The position numbers and the translations under genes are program-made. From Opitutia bacterium UBA977 (GTDB lineage Bacteria > Verrucomicrobiota > Verrucomicrobiia > Opitutales > Coraliomargaritaceae), in the NCBI GenBank assembly GCA_002292345.1, contig DBBT01000064.1:1-12437 (forward strand): a stretch of 12,437 bases of DNA. The letters are read 5' to 3'. The notes under the pieces were generated by a model. That model had not been told where the DNA came from and did not search any database. It saw only the letters and a list, made by a program, of their open reading frames with translations. Positions 1-7,328 of the stretch are shown here, one piece after another; the stretch's first letter is position 1, and each line of letters begins with the position of its first letter.

Positions 1-20
1 CCTGAGACCTGAAAGTGAAG
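1..20 (-). repeat. Heptad repeat remnant at window edge
   Basis: Read on the minus strand, these bases split into CTTCACT, TTCAGGT and CTCAGG. These match units of the seven-base repeat family seen at 8890-9021 and 1894-1949. The tract is cut by the window start, so its true length and the gene it belongs to are unknown. The match is short and rests on sharing both unit sequence and period. Confidence 0.45.
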
Positions 21-66
21 AAAATGACTTCGAAACATTTTTTCTGTAATATGCGAAATCGTTTGT

Positions 67-159
67 TTGTGGCGTCGTTGCTTGCAACTGGTTGGATTAA
101 GCCAATTACCTAAGAAACCATTGCACCCGTGGGCATAATAACAAGTAACGACGCCACAG
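67..159 (+). repeat. Long inverted repeat upstream of prmC
   Basis: Arms 67-84 and 142-159 are complementary over 18 positions: 16 Watson-Crick pairs and two G-T pairs (67/159 and 80/146). They enclose 57 bases that include a small TTGG/CCAA hairpin at 92-105. Both imperfect pairs would be G-U wobbles only in RNA read from the plus strand, the strand of prmC 34 bases downstream. No T-run follows, so it is not a standard terminator. It could be a structured leader of prmC, a small RNA or a mobile repeat; the sequence alone does not decide. Confidence 0.55.
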
Positions 160-192
160 TTTAATGTAAGCATACTTTTCTAAAAACGTATT

Positions 193-1047
193 ATGGCACT
201 GTTAACGATTCGCGAAATTAAAGAGCGCACTGAGGCTTTCTTCGAGTCCAAGGGCGTGCCGAATGCGCGACTAGATACGGACACGTTGATTGCATATTCA
301 CTTGGAATTAAACGCCTAGAGCTGTATCTTGACCTCGACCGGCCACTCACCGAAACGCAGCTCGCTACCTTGCGCCCACTAGTCAAGCGCCGTGCGGAGC
401 GCGAGCCGCTGCAATACATCGTCGGCACGGTGGATTTCTGTGACATGGAGCTCAAGGTGGATCGGCGGGCATTGATCCCGCGCTTCGAGACCGAAGAGTT
501 GGTTGAACTCGCTTGTGAGGCTTTATCTACAAGTCCAAAGATGATTCTAGATTTGGGCACGGGGTCTGGTGCGTTAGCCTTAGCGTTCGCAAATAAATAT
601 CCAGAGGCGTCGGTCGATGCGGTCGATGTGAGTGCCGAAGCGCTCTCGCTGGCTCAAGAGAACGCACTCGCACTAGGGCTAGACAATCGAGTGACATTTC
701 ATGAAGGAAGTTGGTGGTGTCCTTTGGGACTAGGGAAGCAACACTATGATCTAATCGTCTCAAATCCGCCGTATTTAACCAACGAAGAAATGACCACCGC
801 TGAGCCTGAAGTAGTCGACCACGAGCCACACAGCGCATTGGTTTCGGGCGCGGATGGACTAGGTGATATGCGCCTCATTTTTAAAGACGCCGCGAGTCAC
901 ATGAAGCCAGGCGGGTTGCTCGCGCTAGAGACTGGCATCGCTCAGGCCGAGGCTTTGGATGCATTAGCTGCAACTGCTGGTCTGCAAGGTGAGTGCATCG
1001 AGGATTTGAGTGGCCGCCCGCGCTTCTATTTCGCGCGTAAGGGGTAG
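193..1047 (+). CDS. prmC: Peptide chain release factor N5-glutamine methyltransferase (PrmC/HemK)
   Basis: A cytoplasmic SAM-dependent methyltransferase that methylates the glutamine of the GGQ motif in release factors RF1 and RF2, aiding translation termination. The 284 residues match the usual family length. An N-terminal helical domain (about 1-75) carries the family segment REPLQYIVG at 70-78, followed by [11 protein letters not shown] at 93-103. The Rossmann methyltransferase fold has the SAM-binding loop DLGTGSG at 120-126. NPPY at 191-194 is the catalytic motif that holds the substrate glutamine amide. Near the end LETG replaces the more usual LEIG. The ATG at 193 is the first in frame and leaves the N-domain at normal length; no Shine-Dalgarno motif precedes it. 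In many bacteria prfA lies next to prmC, but here the upstream side leaves the window. It converges with coaX, with 80 bases between the stop codons. Confidence 0.96.
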   Translation: MALLTIREIKERTEAFFESKGVPNARLDTDTLIAYSLGIKRLELYLDLDRPLTETQLATLRPLVKRRAEREPLQYIVGTVDFCDMELKVDRRALIPRFETEELVELACEALSTSPKMILDLGTGSGALALAFANKYPEASVDAVDVSAEALSLAQENALALGLDNRVTFHEGSWWCPLGLGKQHYDLIVSNPPYLTNEEMTTAEPEVVDHEPHSALVSGADGLGDMRLIFKDAASHMKPGGLLALETGIAQAEALDALAATAGLQGECIEDLSGRPRFYFARKG

Positions 1048-1127
1048 AACAACTCCTGGCGTACAGACAGTCGCAACGGGCGGAAATTAACCACAGCTCG
1101 TGGTCTCATCTCGATCTTGTGGATGAC

Positions 1128-1892
1128 TTACACTTGTCGCCCAAACGCCACTGCCAGGCCCATCAAGGTGAGATCTTTAACGAACAAACTTTTCTGCGCC
1201 CAATCTTGGGTGAGGTTAGCAATACTACCGCCAGTGGAAAGCACCACTGGCTCGGCTTCACCGCGGGTTTTGAGGTCTGTCAGTATGCGCGCGAGGAGGG
1301 CGTCGACCATGCCGGAAAAGCCGACAGCGACGCCGAGCCTCATCGCGTGTACGGTGGATTTACCAATCGCACCCTCGACGTTGAGTAGATCGGCTTCGCT
1401 GATCTCAGGCAGGAGTGCCGTTTGCTCGTGTAGGTAGCGGGTCATCACAGCGAGGCCAGGTGCGATGATCCCGCCCTCGTAGCCTGCGCTAGTAATAATG
1501 TCGAAGGTCACAGCGGTGCCCATGTCGAGAATGATGGCGGGTACGCCGTGGTATTGCTGCACGGCGATGGCATTGGCCAGGCGGTCTTGGCCGATTTCTT
1601 CGGGGTGGGGGTACGCGAGGTCAAGCCCGCGACAGCTTTTATATGTGAGGTGAAAAATAGGCAGATTGAACCGACGGAGACTGGCCTCCAAGTGGGCATT
1701 GATACTTGGCACTACGGAACAAAATGAGATGGCGGTGACACCAATAAGCAGCGGTTCGATCAGCGCCGCAAAGGCTTTGGATTCACCGCCGCGAAACCCG
1801 TCGGTCGGGAAATGCCCAGTGTCGGTAACGGTTTGGCCGTCTACAATTCCGTAGTGGGAGCTGGTGTTGCCGACATCGATGCTAAGGATCAT
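1128..1892 (-). CDS. coaX: Type III pantothenate kinase
   Basis: Phosphorylates pantothenate to 4'-phosphopantothenate with ATP, the first step of CoA synthesis, in the cytoplasm. The 254 residues match the CoaX family, which has the ASKHA (acetate/sugar kinase, Hsc70, actin) fold. DVGNT at 6-10 is the first phosphate-binding loop. GQDR at 101-104, after YPHPEEI, is the conserved pantothenate-site motif. DMGTAVTFD at 123-131 is the second phosphate loop, and GGIIAPG at 140-146 and GKST at 177-180 are further family segments. Type III enzymes are known to need a monovalent cation and to escape feedback inhibition by CoA. The gene is last in the nadC-birA-coaX series, 83 bases after birA. Most of that gap is a heptad repeat array that ends directly at the ATG, leaving no Shine-Dalgarno motif. 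Confidence 0.95.
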   Translation of the reverse strand: MILSIDVGNTSSHYGIVDGQTVTDTGHFPTDGFRGGESKAFAALIEPLLIGVTAISFCSVVPSINAHLEASLRRFNLPIFHLTYKSCRGLDLAYPHPEEIGQDRLANAIAVQQYHGVPAIILDMGTAVTFDIITSAGYEGGIIAPGLAVMTRYLHEQTALLPEISEADLLNVEGAIGKSTVHAMRLGVAVGFSGMVDALLARILTDLKTRGEAEPVVLSTGGSIANLTQDWAQKSLFVKDLTLMGLAVAFGRQV

Positions 1893-1893
1893 G

Positions 1894-1949
1894 GTAAGAG
1901 ACTTGAGGGCTAAGACTTGAGTGAGGAGACTTAAGGAGGGAGAGTGAGC
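1894..1949 (-). repeat. Heptad tandem repeat abutting the coaX start
   Basis: On the coaX coding strand this 56-base tract reads as eight consecutive seven-base units: GCTCACT, CTCCCTC, CTTAAGT, CTCCTCA, CTCAAGT, CTTAGCC, CTCAAGT, CTCTTAC. The core CTYAAGT recurs exactly every 14 bases, at 1901, 1915 and 1929 in plus coordinates. The last unit ends one base before the coaX ATG, so the tract would form the 5' leader of coaX. Unit sequences match the larger tract at 8890-9021. Confidence 0.8.
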
Positions 1950-1975
1950 TCGGGTAGCCAGCTAACGCAAGCCAC

Positions 1976-2995
1976 CTATTTCTTTAATGTAACATCACCG
2001 GCTCGCACCGGGATCGTGTTGCCGTCGGTTTGTGCGAGTAGGAGTGCGCCAGATGCGTCGATGCCATTGGCGATACCAGAGATTGCTTTGCCGCCTTGGA
2101 GTGCGGTGACTGATTTCCCTTTGAGTGAGTTGAGAGGTGCCCATGCGTCGGCGAGCGTTTCGGTGGTTTTATTATGAATACAGACTTCGTAGGCGTGGTT
2201 GATCGCTTGGAGCACGCGGGCGGCAACTTGGTTGATCGGCAGTTCTTGGCCGTGAATCGCATACAGGCTAGTGGCGATGCTGCGCAGCTCTTTTGGGAAT
2301 TTGGATGGGTTGCTGTTTAAGTTAATGCCAATGCCGAAGACGATGCTGCGCAGGCTGTCGGAATCCATTTTCGCTTCCGTGAGCATGCCGGCGAATTTTC
2401 GGCCGTCACAGTGCAGATCGTTGGGCCATTTGATCTGCAACTTGGCTTTGGGAGTGAAGGGCTGCAGTGCTCGGCAAATAGTGATGCCCGCCCAGAGGGT
2501 GAAGTGTTGTAGCTGTTGCGGCGGGATGTTGGGCTCAAATAACACGGACAAATACAAGTTATCTGCCGAGGCGCTATACCAGTCGCGGCCGAGGCGTCCG
2601 CGGCCTTTGGTCTGACAGCTAGAAGCGATGGCGAACGGGCTTTTGCGACCGTAGCTGATTTGCCGCTCTGCTTCACTGTTGGTGCTATCGATCACTGGAA
2701 AATAAAGCACGTCGAGTTCTGCCGCGGCGTCTTGCAAATAGTAGCGCAGCAAGGCGGGATGCAACACTTCGGGCTCTTGTGTGAGTCGGTAGCCGCGGTT
2801 GCGCACCGCTTCAAAAATGAAGCCCTGCTCGCGGAGTTTCTCAAGTTTGGCGTGGATGGCAGGTCGGGAAATACCAAGTTGTCCCGCGAGCAGGCTGCCG
2901 GAAACAAACTCATCGGTCGCATCGAGGAGTCCCTTGAGGATGACGAACTCGTCCTCGGCGCTCTTTGATTCTTTGTAATCTGTGTCGGTGCTCAT
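1976..2995 (-). CDS. birA: Bifunctional biotin-[acetyl-CoA-carboxylase] ligase / biotin operon repressor
   Basis: Activates biotin to biotinyl-AMP and attaches it to the biotin carboxyl carrier protein; class II enzymes also repress biotin genes. At 339 residues it is near the length of E. coli BirA (321) and has the class II layout. A winged helix-turn-helix lies at about 15-72 ([21 protein letters not shown], then a wing ending NRGYRL). The catalytic domain has STN at 104-106, the biotinyl-AMP loop [12 protein letters not shown] at 128-139, KWPNDL at 189-194 with the family lysine, and GIGINLN at 221-227. A small C-terminal domain spans about 290-337. The DNA-binding domain implies a repressor role, but no biotin genes or recognisable operator lie in this window. 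It lies 90 bases downstream of nadC in the same direction, and two heptad units sit just before its ATG. Confidence 0.96.
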   Translation of the reverse strand: MSTDTDYKESKSAEDEFVILKGLLDATDEFVSGSLLAGQLGISRPAIHAKLEKLREQGFIFEAVRNRGYRLTQEPEVLHPALLRYYLQDAAAELDVLYFPVIDSTNSEAERQISYGRKSPFAIASSCQTKGRGRLGRDWYSASADNLYLSVLFEPNIPPQQLQHFTLWAGITICRALQPFTPKAKLQIKWPNDLHCDGRKFAGMLTEAKMDSDSLRSIVFGIGINLNSNPSKFPKELRSIATSLYAIHGQELPINQVAARVLQAINHAYEVCIHNKTTETLADAWAPLNSLKGKSVTALQGGKAISGIANGIDASGALLLAQTDGNTIPVRAGDVTLKK

Positions 2996-3001
2996 GCTAT
3001 T

Positions 3002-3037
3002 GAGTGAGAAGTGAGGGTAATATCAGTGGGGAGTGAT
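3002..3037 (-). repeat. Short heptad tract before the birA start
   Basis: On the coding strand two clear seven-base units, CTCACTT and CTCACTC (3002-3015), lie six bases upstream of the birA ATG. Further upstream the core CACT recurs at a seven-base offset (plus-strand AGTG at 3025 and 3032), with a one-base slip between the two pairs. The degenerate tract belongs by period and composition to the same repeat family as 1894-1949. Confidence 0.5.
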
Positions 3038-3044
3038 AGTTGTG

Positions 3045-3087
3045 AACAGTCTTTGTCTACTTAATCTTAATCATCACTTTGACTGTT
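3045..3087. repeat. Seven-base inverted repeat between nadC and birA
   Basis: AACAGTC at 3045-3051 is perfectly complementary to GACTGTT at 3081-3087, with 29 bases between. The right arm overlaps the nadC stop codon. The arms are short and the loop long, so a hairpin would be weak; a spaced protein-binding site is equally possible. It does not match the known E. coli-type biotin operator half-site TTGTAAACC. Confidence 0.3.
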
Positions 3088-4015
3088 ATAGCCAGTCGAG
3101 GCCGATATCCTTCCAAGTGCTTTGATGCACCGGGGCTCCGGTGGAGATGAAATCGAGGCCGAGGGTCCCGAGGCTAGCTAAGATGTCGAGTTGGATGCCG
3201 CCGCTGGCCTCGCTACAGGCACGGTCGCCGATCAGTTCGATAGCGGCTCTGAGATCATCCTCCGAGAAGTTATCGAGCAGGATGATGTCAGCCCCAGCCT
3301 CAAGCACGGGTGGGATTTGCTCAAGTGTATCAACTTCGACTTCGATCGCGAGGTCTTCGCAGGCGCTGCGGGCGAGGCTAACCGTTTCGGTGAGTCGCTC
3401 GCCACTGGTCGATCCGGCCACGGCGAGGTGGTTGTCCTTGAGCATCACACGGTCGAACAGGCCGATGCGGTGGTTATAGCCGCCACCACATGCAAAGGCA
3501 TATTTTTGCAGGACACGATAGCCAGGCAGGGTCTTGCGTGTGTCGAGTAGTACGGTGTCGCTCTGGCTGAGGGCATCGGCGTAGGCACGTGTTTCGGTGG
3601 CAATACCAGCCAAGTGCTGGAGGAAATTAAGAATGATACGCTCGGCTTGCAGTAGCGGGCCAGAGGCGCCTGTGAGTATACCGAGTGAGTCACCCGCGGC
3701 GACCTGACCGCCATCCTGCACGTGTGCTTCGAAGCTGCAACCTTCGCCATACGAGTTTAATGCAAGCGGCACCAGACCGAGTCCGCAGACCACCATCGGC
3801 TCACGGGCGGTGAGTTGAGCGGTGCCGGTTGCGCCTTCGGGCATGAGAGCGGCGGTCACATCGCCGAGTCGTTCGGGCCGTTCAGCCAGTCCCGCGCCGG
3901 CAAGATCTTCAATCTTTGCGAGCCCTACAAGTTGGCGCAGGTAGTCCTGGTCAAGGTCGGACCAGCTGAGTTGAGTGCGAAAGTCGGCTTGAGTGTATCT
4001 ACGTTCGGTGGACAT
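3086..4015 (-). CDS. nadC: Nicotinate-nucleotide pyrophosphorylase (quinolinate phosphoribosyltransferase)
   Basis: Converts quinolinate and PRPP to nicotinate mononucleotide, CO2 and pyrophosphate in de novo NAD synthesis. From the ATG at 4015 the protein has 309 residues. Family segments in order are: [26 protein letters not shown], the substrate-binding arginine-lysine segment usually written [34 protein letters not shown]; and ADIILLDNF. The C-terminal segment reads ISTGAPVHQ where many homologues have ISVGALTHS. An in-frame TTG at 4075 would add 20 residues, but these overlap the upstream lipoprotein gene and look unlike NadC. The ATG lies seven bases after the lipoprotein stop, which suggests translational coupling. 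No Shine-Dalgarno motif is seen. The first of three cofactor genes in the nadC-birA-coaX series. Confidence 0.94.
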   Translation of the reverse strand: MSTERRYTQADFRTQLSWSDLDQDYLRQLVGLAKIEDLAGAGLAERPERLGDVTAALMPEGATGTAQLTAREPMVVCGLGLVPLALNSYGEGCSFEAHVQDGGQVAAGDSLGILTGASGPLLQAERIILNFLQHLAGIATETRAYADALSQSDTVLLDTRKTLPGYRVLQKYAFACGGGYNHRIGLFDRVMLKDNHLAVAGSTSGERLTETVSLARSACEDLAIEVEVDTLEQIPPVLEAGADIILLDNFSEDDLRAAIELIGDRACSEASGGIQLDILASLGTLGLDFISTGAPVHQSTWKDIGLDWL

Positions 4016-4022
4016 GTCTGAA

Positions 4023-4442
4023 TTATTCGAAAGACTGAAACTCGGAGACTCTTTGGTTACTGCGCTCAAACACAATACGCTTTGTTAATTTACTACGAGT
4101 GGGGGTGCCGCCGATCCCGATGCCTGCGCCGACACCACCACCACGAGTGCTGATGCCGATGGAGTTGAAAATATTATAATCCGGCTTCAGTTCGTGGTAT
4201 TCCCAAATGTAGCGCGTGCCACTGGAGAGGCTGTCGGAATTGATGTGGCTGGGGTCGCCGAGCGCCATGCGCACTTGATCCTCATCAAAGCCGACTGCGA
4301 TCTGACCGCTGCGAATGAGTTGTTTTTCGGCGGCGGAGTAGCTGTTAAACTGTGCCCCACTCTCATCGATACGTTGGCTGGTCGTCGAGCAGCCGCAGAT
4401 AAGCAGGATAGAAAGCACGCGGAGTAGTTGGGAGATTTTCAT
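4023..4442 (-). CDS. BamE/SmpA/OmlA-like lipoprotein
   Basis: A predicted lipoprotein of 139 residues. From the ATG at 4442 it begins [18 protein letters not shown], a basic start, a hydrophobic core and a lipobox-like ICGC whose last cysteine would be lipidated. The mature part holds [17 protein letters not shown] and, further on, RYIWEYHE. This is the pattern of the SmpA/OmlA fold: I-x-x-G-x-x-x-x-x-V, then LG-x-P, then W-x-Y. That fold is known from BamE of the outer-membrane assembly complex and from unrelated lipoproteins, so the role stays open. A glycine-rich run [12 protein letters not shown] lies between the domain and the tail. An in-frame ATG at 4463 would add seven residues; 4442 gives the cleaner signal peptide. 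It precedes nadC by seven bases and is divergent from the gene starting near 4498. Confidence 0.72.
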   Translation of the reverse strand: MKISQLLRVLSILLICGCSTTSQRIDESGAQFNSYSAAEKQLIRSGQIAVGFDEDQVRMALGDPSHINSDSLSSGTRYIWEYHELKPDYNIFNSIGISTRGGGVGAGIGIGGTPTRSKLTKRIVFERSNQRVSEFQSFE

Positions 4443-4497
4443 AATAAGTGACTTTTGAGGCATGTGAGGGCGAACTCGACTTAGTTGCTATGTTAGG

Positions 4498-5205
4498 ATG
4501 TTGGTGGATTCGCTCCAGTCTAATGTTTTGGACGAAAACACACTCGCACTTCGACCTGCTTTGACTATCTCAGTGATTATGCTTCTGGAAATCTGTTTTA
4601 TAGTAGTGCTCGCAATTGGAGTGGCGGCCTTGTTTTGGTTCATGGTCCGCCAATCATCAGAGAAAATCGTGCGTCAATATCGCAAGATCGCACAGCAACT
4701 GCAGCTTGATTTGACCGAGCCCACGCCACAGCTCGCTGGGTTTATTCGCGCGGAGCCGTTTGTGCATGGCATGTATCGCCTACGGGAGATTTCGATTTCG
4801 GTGCCGGGGAAGGGGCTACAAAATACGCGACAAATTGAGACGATCATAAAGGTCAAAGTCGACGACGGGTCATTAACATGGCAAATCACAACAAAGGGTT
4901 TGCTGGGCGGCTTTCGTCAACGCGACAGTGGTTCAAAGCAACGCTGGTTGAGCGGCGACTCATTGTTGGATGCCGCAATCGACGTGCGAACCAATGATGG
5001 TCTTCAGTTTGCACGTATTTTCCACCACGATCGCCTTGCGCTGCTGTCGAAGGCGTTGAAAGACTCAAAAGCCACGATTACTCTGCGCGGCGGGGTCTTG
5101 TCCTTCGCGGAATTCGGCCTAATCGCGGATAATGCCAAGCGTGAGCGCTTTCTGGAGATGACCGAACTAATCTGCGATGTGGCTGAGGCAGTTGAAGACC
5201 GATAA
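4498..5205 (+). CDS. Membrane-anchored protein of unknown function
   Basis: I do not recognise a family. The 235-residue reading has one strongly hydrophobic segment at about 22-50 (ISVIMLLEICFIVVLAIGVAALFWFMV). It is followed by a basic, amphipathic stretch (RQSSEKIVRQYRKIAQQLQ) and a soluble domain of about 170 residues ending in acidic EAVEDR. This looks like a single N-terminal anchor with a cytoplasmic or periplasmic domain. The start is uncertain: the ATG at 4579 would begin MLLEICFIVVLAIG, place the anchor at the extreme N-terminus (208 residues) and leave about 136 bases for divergent promoters instead of 55. Neither start has a Shine-Dalgarno motif. It is divergent from the lipoprotein-nadC cluster and is followed after 138 bases by the DUF4139 gene. 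Confidence 0.7.
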   Translation: MLVDSLQSNVLDENTLALRPALTISVIMLLEICFIVVLAIGVAALFWFMVRQSSEKIVRQYRKIAQQLQLDLTEPTPQLAGFIRAEPFVHGMYRLREISISVPGKGLQNTRQIETIIKVKVDDGSLTWQITTKGLLGGFRQRDSGSKQRWLSGDSLLDAAIDVRTNDGLQFARIFHHDRLALLSKALKDSKATITLRGGVLSFAEFGLIADNAKRERFLEMTELICDVAEAVEDR

Positions 5206-5225
5206 GCCCGAGAGAACTTGAATCT

Positions 5226-5277
5226 CTGGCTGATTCGATTAGAATATGCAGTTCAATCAAATGAATCAGAGAGCCAG
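5226..5277 (+). other. Bulged stem-loop between two envelope genes
   Basis: Complementary helices are nested: 5226-5231 with 5272-5277 (6 bp), 5232-5236 with 5263-5267 (5 bp), 5237-5240 with 5255-5258 (4 bp) and 5242-5244 with 5252-5254 (3 bp). The two largest breaks are four-base bulges, AGAG and AAAT, both on the 3' side. No T-run follows, so intrinsic termination is unlikely. It may be a processing or stability structure in the message, or a repeat remnant. Confidence 0.4.
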
Positions 5278-5282
5278 GATGC

Positions 5283-5311
5283 TTGATTTATTCGGTTTTA
5301 GCTAAAATAAT
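5283..5311 (+). promoter_or_regulatory. Candidate sigma70-type promoter for the DUF4139 gene
   Basis: TTGATT at 5283-5288 and AATAAT at 5306-5311 are separated by 17 bases, matching the -35 and -10 consensus at four and five of six positions. Transcription would begin near 5318, leaving a leader of about 25 bases before the ATG at 5344. The region is AT-rich, so chance matches are possible. Confidence 0.4.
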
Positions 5312-5343
5312 CTAATAAACTACAGCGCTCGCGCGTCCCTGCT

Positions 5344-6795
5344 ATGATGAAATCGATACGACTCCAATTCTTGACTGTTTGTCTCGCGACGATTGCGACT
5401 GCGCAACCAGCGATCACTGTTTACAACGAAAACTTCGGCGTGGTACGCGATACCGTTTCGCTCAATCTGAACGCGGGGCTCAGTGATGTCAGCTATAGTG
5501 GCGTGACTGCGCAACTCGAGCCCGAGTCGGTGATTTTACGAGATCCGAGTGGTGCGGTCGCGCTCAGTGTGGTCGAGCAAAGCTATCGCGGCGATCCCGT
5601 CGATCAGCAACGGTTGTTGCAAATGTTCGAGGGCCAGACGATTCGGTTTCTAAAAGTCGTGGACGGTAAAGAAGTGATCGAGTCGGGTAAAATTATCCGT
5701 GCGCCTTCGATGGTTACTACCAAGAATCAATACGGTAATCCGCAGCCAAAGCAATTGGAACCGATTATTGAAGTCGATGGCGAGCTGCAGACGCGACTGC
5801 CGGGCGTGCCACTCTTCCCCAGTCTGGGTGATGATTCGGTGCTGCAACCAACGCTGTCGTGGAAACTTCATTCTGACAAAAAGGCCGCCTTCGATGCCCA
5901 GCTCAGCTACTTGACCAATGGCATGTCGTGGAAGTCGGACTACAATCTGGTGCTACCGGAACAGGGCGACGCAGTAACGCTCACGGGTTGGGTTTCGATT
6001 GAAAACAACACCGGCAAGACCTTTGAAGGGGCGAAAATCAAATTGATCGCGGGCGATGTGAATAAGGTGGAGCCGCCACAGAATGTGCGCCGCGCGAAGG
6101 GCTATGCAATGGCGATGGCAGACCTATCGGCAGCTCCCCAAGTCGAAGAAAAGAAGTTCGATGAGTTTCATATGTATTCATTGCCACTGGCGACGACGCT
6201 GCGCGACCGTGAAACCAAGCAGGTGGAGTTCGTCCGCGCTGAGCATGTGCAAACCACCAAGCTCTACGTCTATGAGGGACTGAAGACGAGTTACCGCGGC
6301 GGGTTGAATTTAAATCAAAACTATGGCCAAAACGGGCAGCCCGACGTCGCCATTTACCGTGAGCTTGAGAACCAAGAAGAGAACGGCCTGGGCGTGCCGC
6401 TACCGGCGGGGCGCATGCGCTTTTACCGTATGGATGACGACGGACAGCTTGAGTTTACCGGTGAGAACACCATCGATCACACGCCGAAAAACGAGACCAT
6501 CCGCGTCTATCTTGGCAATGCCTTCGACATCGTCGGCGAACGCAAGCGGACGAATTTCTACAAGCACCCGAGTCAGGATTTAATCCGCGAGACTTTTGAG
6601 ATCGAGATCCGCAACCGCAGTGAAGAGACCGTGACGGTGAAAGTGGTGGAGCCGCTGTTCCGCTGGTCCAATTGGGAGATTCAAGCGCCGAGCCATGAAT
6701 TCGAAAAGACCGATGCGCAAACCATTGAGTTTCCTGTGGAGGTCAAAGCTGACGGCACGCAGACGGTGACTTATACCGTTGAATACACTTGGTAG
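5344..6795 (+). CDS. Secreted DUF4139 domain-containing protein
   Basis: A 483-residue exported protein. The first 20 or so residues ([20 protein letters not shown], then QPA) form a signal peptide with an AxA-like cleavage site, so it acts in the periplasm or outside. The rest matches DUF4139: an N-terminal segment [17 protein letters not shown], a central [19 protein letters not shown] with [26 protein letters not shown], and then [38 protein letters not shown] beta-rich tail has [16 protein letters not shown] and ends [10 protein letters not shown]. The biochemical function of DUF4139 proteins is not established to my knowledge; they are largely beta-strand envelope proteins. Complete at both ends. 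The second methionine (5347) is an equally good start. It is probably transcribed from its own promoter. Confidence 0.88.
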   Translation: MMKSIRLQFLTVCLATIATAQPAITVYNENFGVVRDTVSLNLNAGLSDVSYSGVTAQLEPESVILRDPSGAVALSVVEQSYRGDPVDQQRLLQMFEGQTIRFLKVVDGKEVIESGKIIRAPSMVTTKNQYGNPQPKQLEPIIEVDGELQTRLPGVPLFPSLGDDSVLQPTLSWKLHSDKKAAFDAQLSYLTNGMSWKSDYNLVLPEQGDAVTLTGWVSIENNTGKTFEGAKIKLIAGDVNKVEPPQNVRRAKGYAMAMADLSAAPQVEEKKFDEFHMYSLPLATTLRDRETKQVEFVRAEHVQTTKLYVYEGLKTSYRGGLNLNQNYGQNGQPDVAIYRELENQEENGLGVPLPAGRMRFYRMDDDGQLEFTGENTIDHTPKNETIRVYLGNAFDIVGERKRTNFYKHPSQDLIRETFEIEIRNRSEETVTVKVVEPLFRWSNWEIQAPSHEFEKTDAQTIEFPVEVKADGTQTVTYTVEYTW

Positions 6796-7018
6796 CGGCT
6801 TGGTGTTCTTATTGAAGCCAGGACCATACAATGGGTGGAAATCGCGAGATCGACCCGCTCGCTACACTCAGACGGAGAACTATTCCTTTGTCGCGACTGG
6901 CTTCAGCCATATTCGACGTCTTTGGTTCGGTGCAATCATTTGCTGGATTTAACCGCTCGTTCCCTTCGGTCACTGGAGAACGCAGAGGCTTTAAATCGGA
7001 ACGCTTAGGCTCTGTATT

Positions 7019-7099
7019 AACCACTAAGGTCGCGAAGTGCACGAAGCGTAGGGTTTCCTAGGGCGATGGTCTTCGTGTCCTTGAGCGAAGCGGGTGGTT
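7019..7099. repeat. Imperfect palindrome with AACCAC / CACGAAG ends
   Basis: The left arm (7019-7046) begins AACCAC and ends CACGAAG. The right arm (7071-7099), read in reverse complement, also begins AACCAC and ends CACGAAG, with a TCGC match between. The 24-base centre is unpaired. Strings such as AACCAC-x-AAGG-x-CGAAG-x-CACGAAG recur between genes in many environmental bacterial genomes, including Verrucomicrobiota as I recall them. This copy is therefore probably one member of a dispersed extragenic family. Confidence 0.5.
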
Positions 7100-7219
7100 C
7101 GAATGATTGTGTTTAGCACTGCTTTTTAACACGGAGCTTGCTTTAGCATGGCTCCCGAATCTGTTTTTAACAGTTAATGATCGTCTGCTTAATTGGCTGT
7201 CCCTAGGAGGCATACTTAC

Positions 7220-7270
7220 CAAAGGCTTTGTAAGAGAACTCGGCATTACCGTTCTTTTGCGAAGCCTTTG
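7220..7270 (+). repeat. 20-bp stem hairpin
   Basis: Arms 7220-7239 and 7251-7270 pair at all 20 positions if G-U is allowed: 17 Watson-Crick pairs and three G-U pairs (7229/7261, 7231/7259, 7234/7256), closing an 11-base loop. An outer AGGAG/CTCCT pair (7205-7209 with 7271-7275) could extend it after a ten-base bulge. The three imperfect pairs are wobbles only in plus-strand RNA; in minus-strand RNA they would be A-C mismatches. It lies about 425 bases after the DUF4139 stop and 58 bases beyond the gmk stop. A T-rich but broken stretch follows on the plus strand, so a terminator role is possible but weak. Confidence 0.6.
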
Positions 7271-7328
7271 CTCCTTTGTCTTTTACGTCCCCGCGCAGCT
7301 GAGCCAAGATATGATTGGTAGTCCCCAA

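Larger units (their letters stand above)
6796..7328. other. 533-base gap without a convincing gene, rich in degenerate repeats
   Basis: The gap lies between the convergent DUF4139 and gmk genes. Open frames here lack recognisable motifs and run through repeats. Two related segments, 6855-6880 and 6953-6981, both start CCGCTCG and end GGAGAAC. They are followed by the inverted repeat at 7019-7099 and the hairpin at 7220-7270. A small GGCTT/AAGCC hairpin (6797-6819) follows the DUF4139 stop, but without a T-run. No terminator with a T-run is seen for either gene. Confidence 0.6.

Noticed and set aside
1090..1104. Terminator between prmC and coaX
   Set aside because: ACCAC/GTGGT gives only five pairs and no T-run follows on either strand.
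2996..3085. Biotin operator bound by BirA
   Set aside because: No TTGTAAACC-type half-sites; the only symmetry is the seven-base AACAGTC repeat.
3086..4075. Longer nadC from a TTG at 4075
   Set aside because: The extra 20 residues overlap the lipoprotein gene and do not resemble NadC; the ATG at 4015 fits the family length.
5226..5277. Integron attC site
   Set aside because: The one-sided bulges are suggestive, but the GTTRRRY/RYYYAAC core ends are absent and no integrase or cassette structure is seen.
6831..7061. Plus-strand open frame of 76 codons after the DUF4139 gene
   Set aside because: Its end (LTTKVAKCTK) is the usual translation of the AACCAC-AAGG-CACGAAG intergenic repeat; no protein family is seen.
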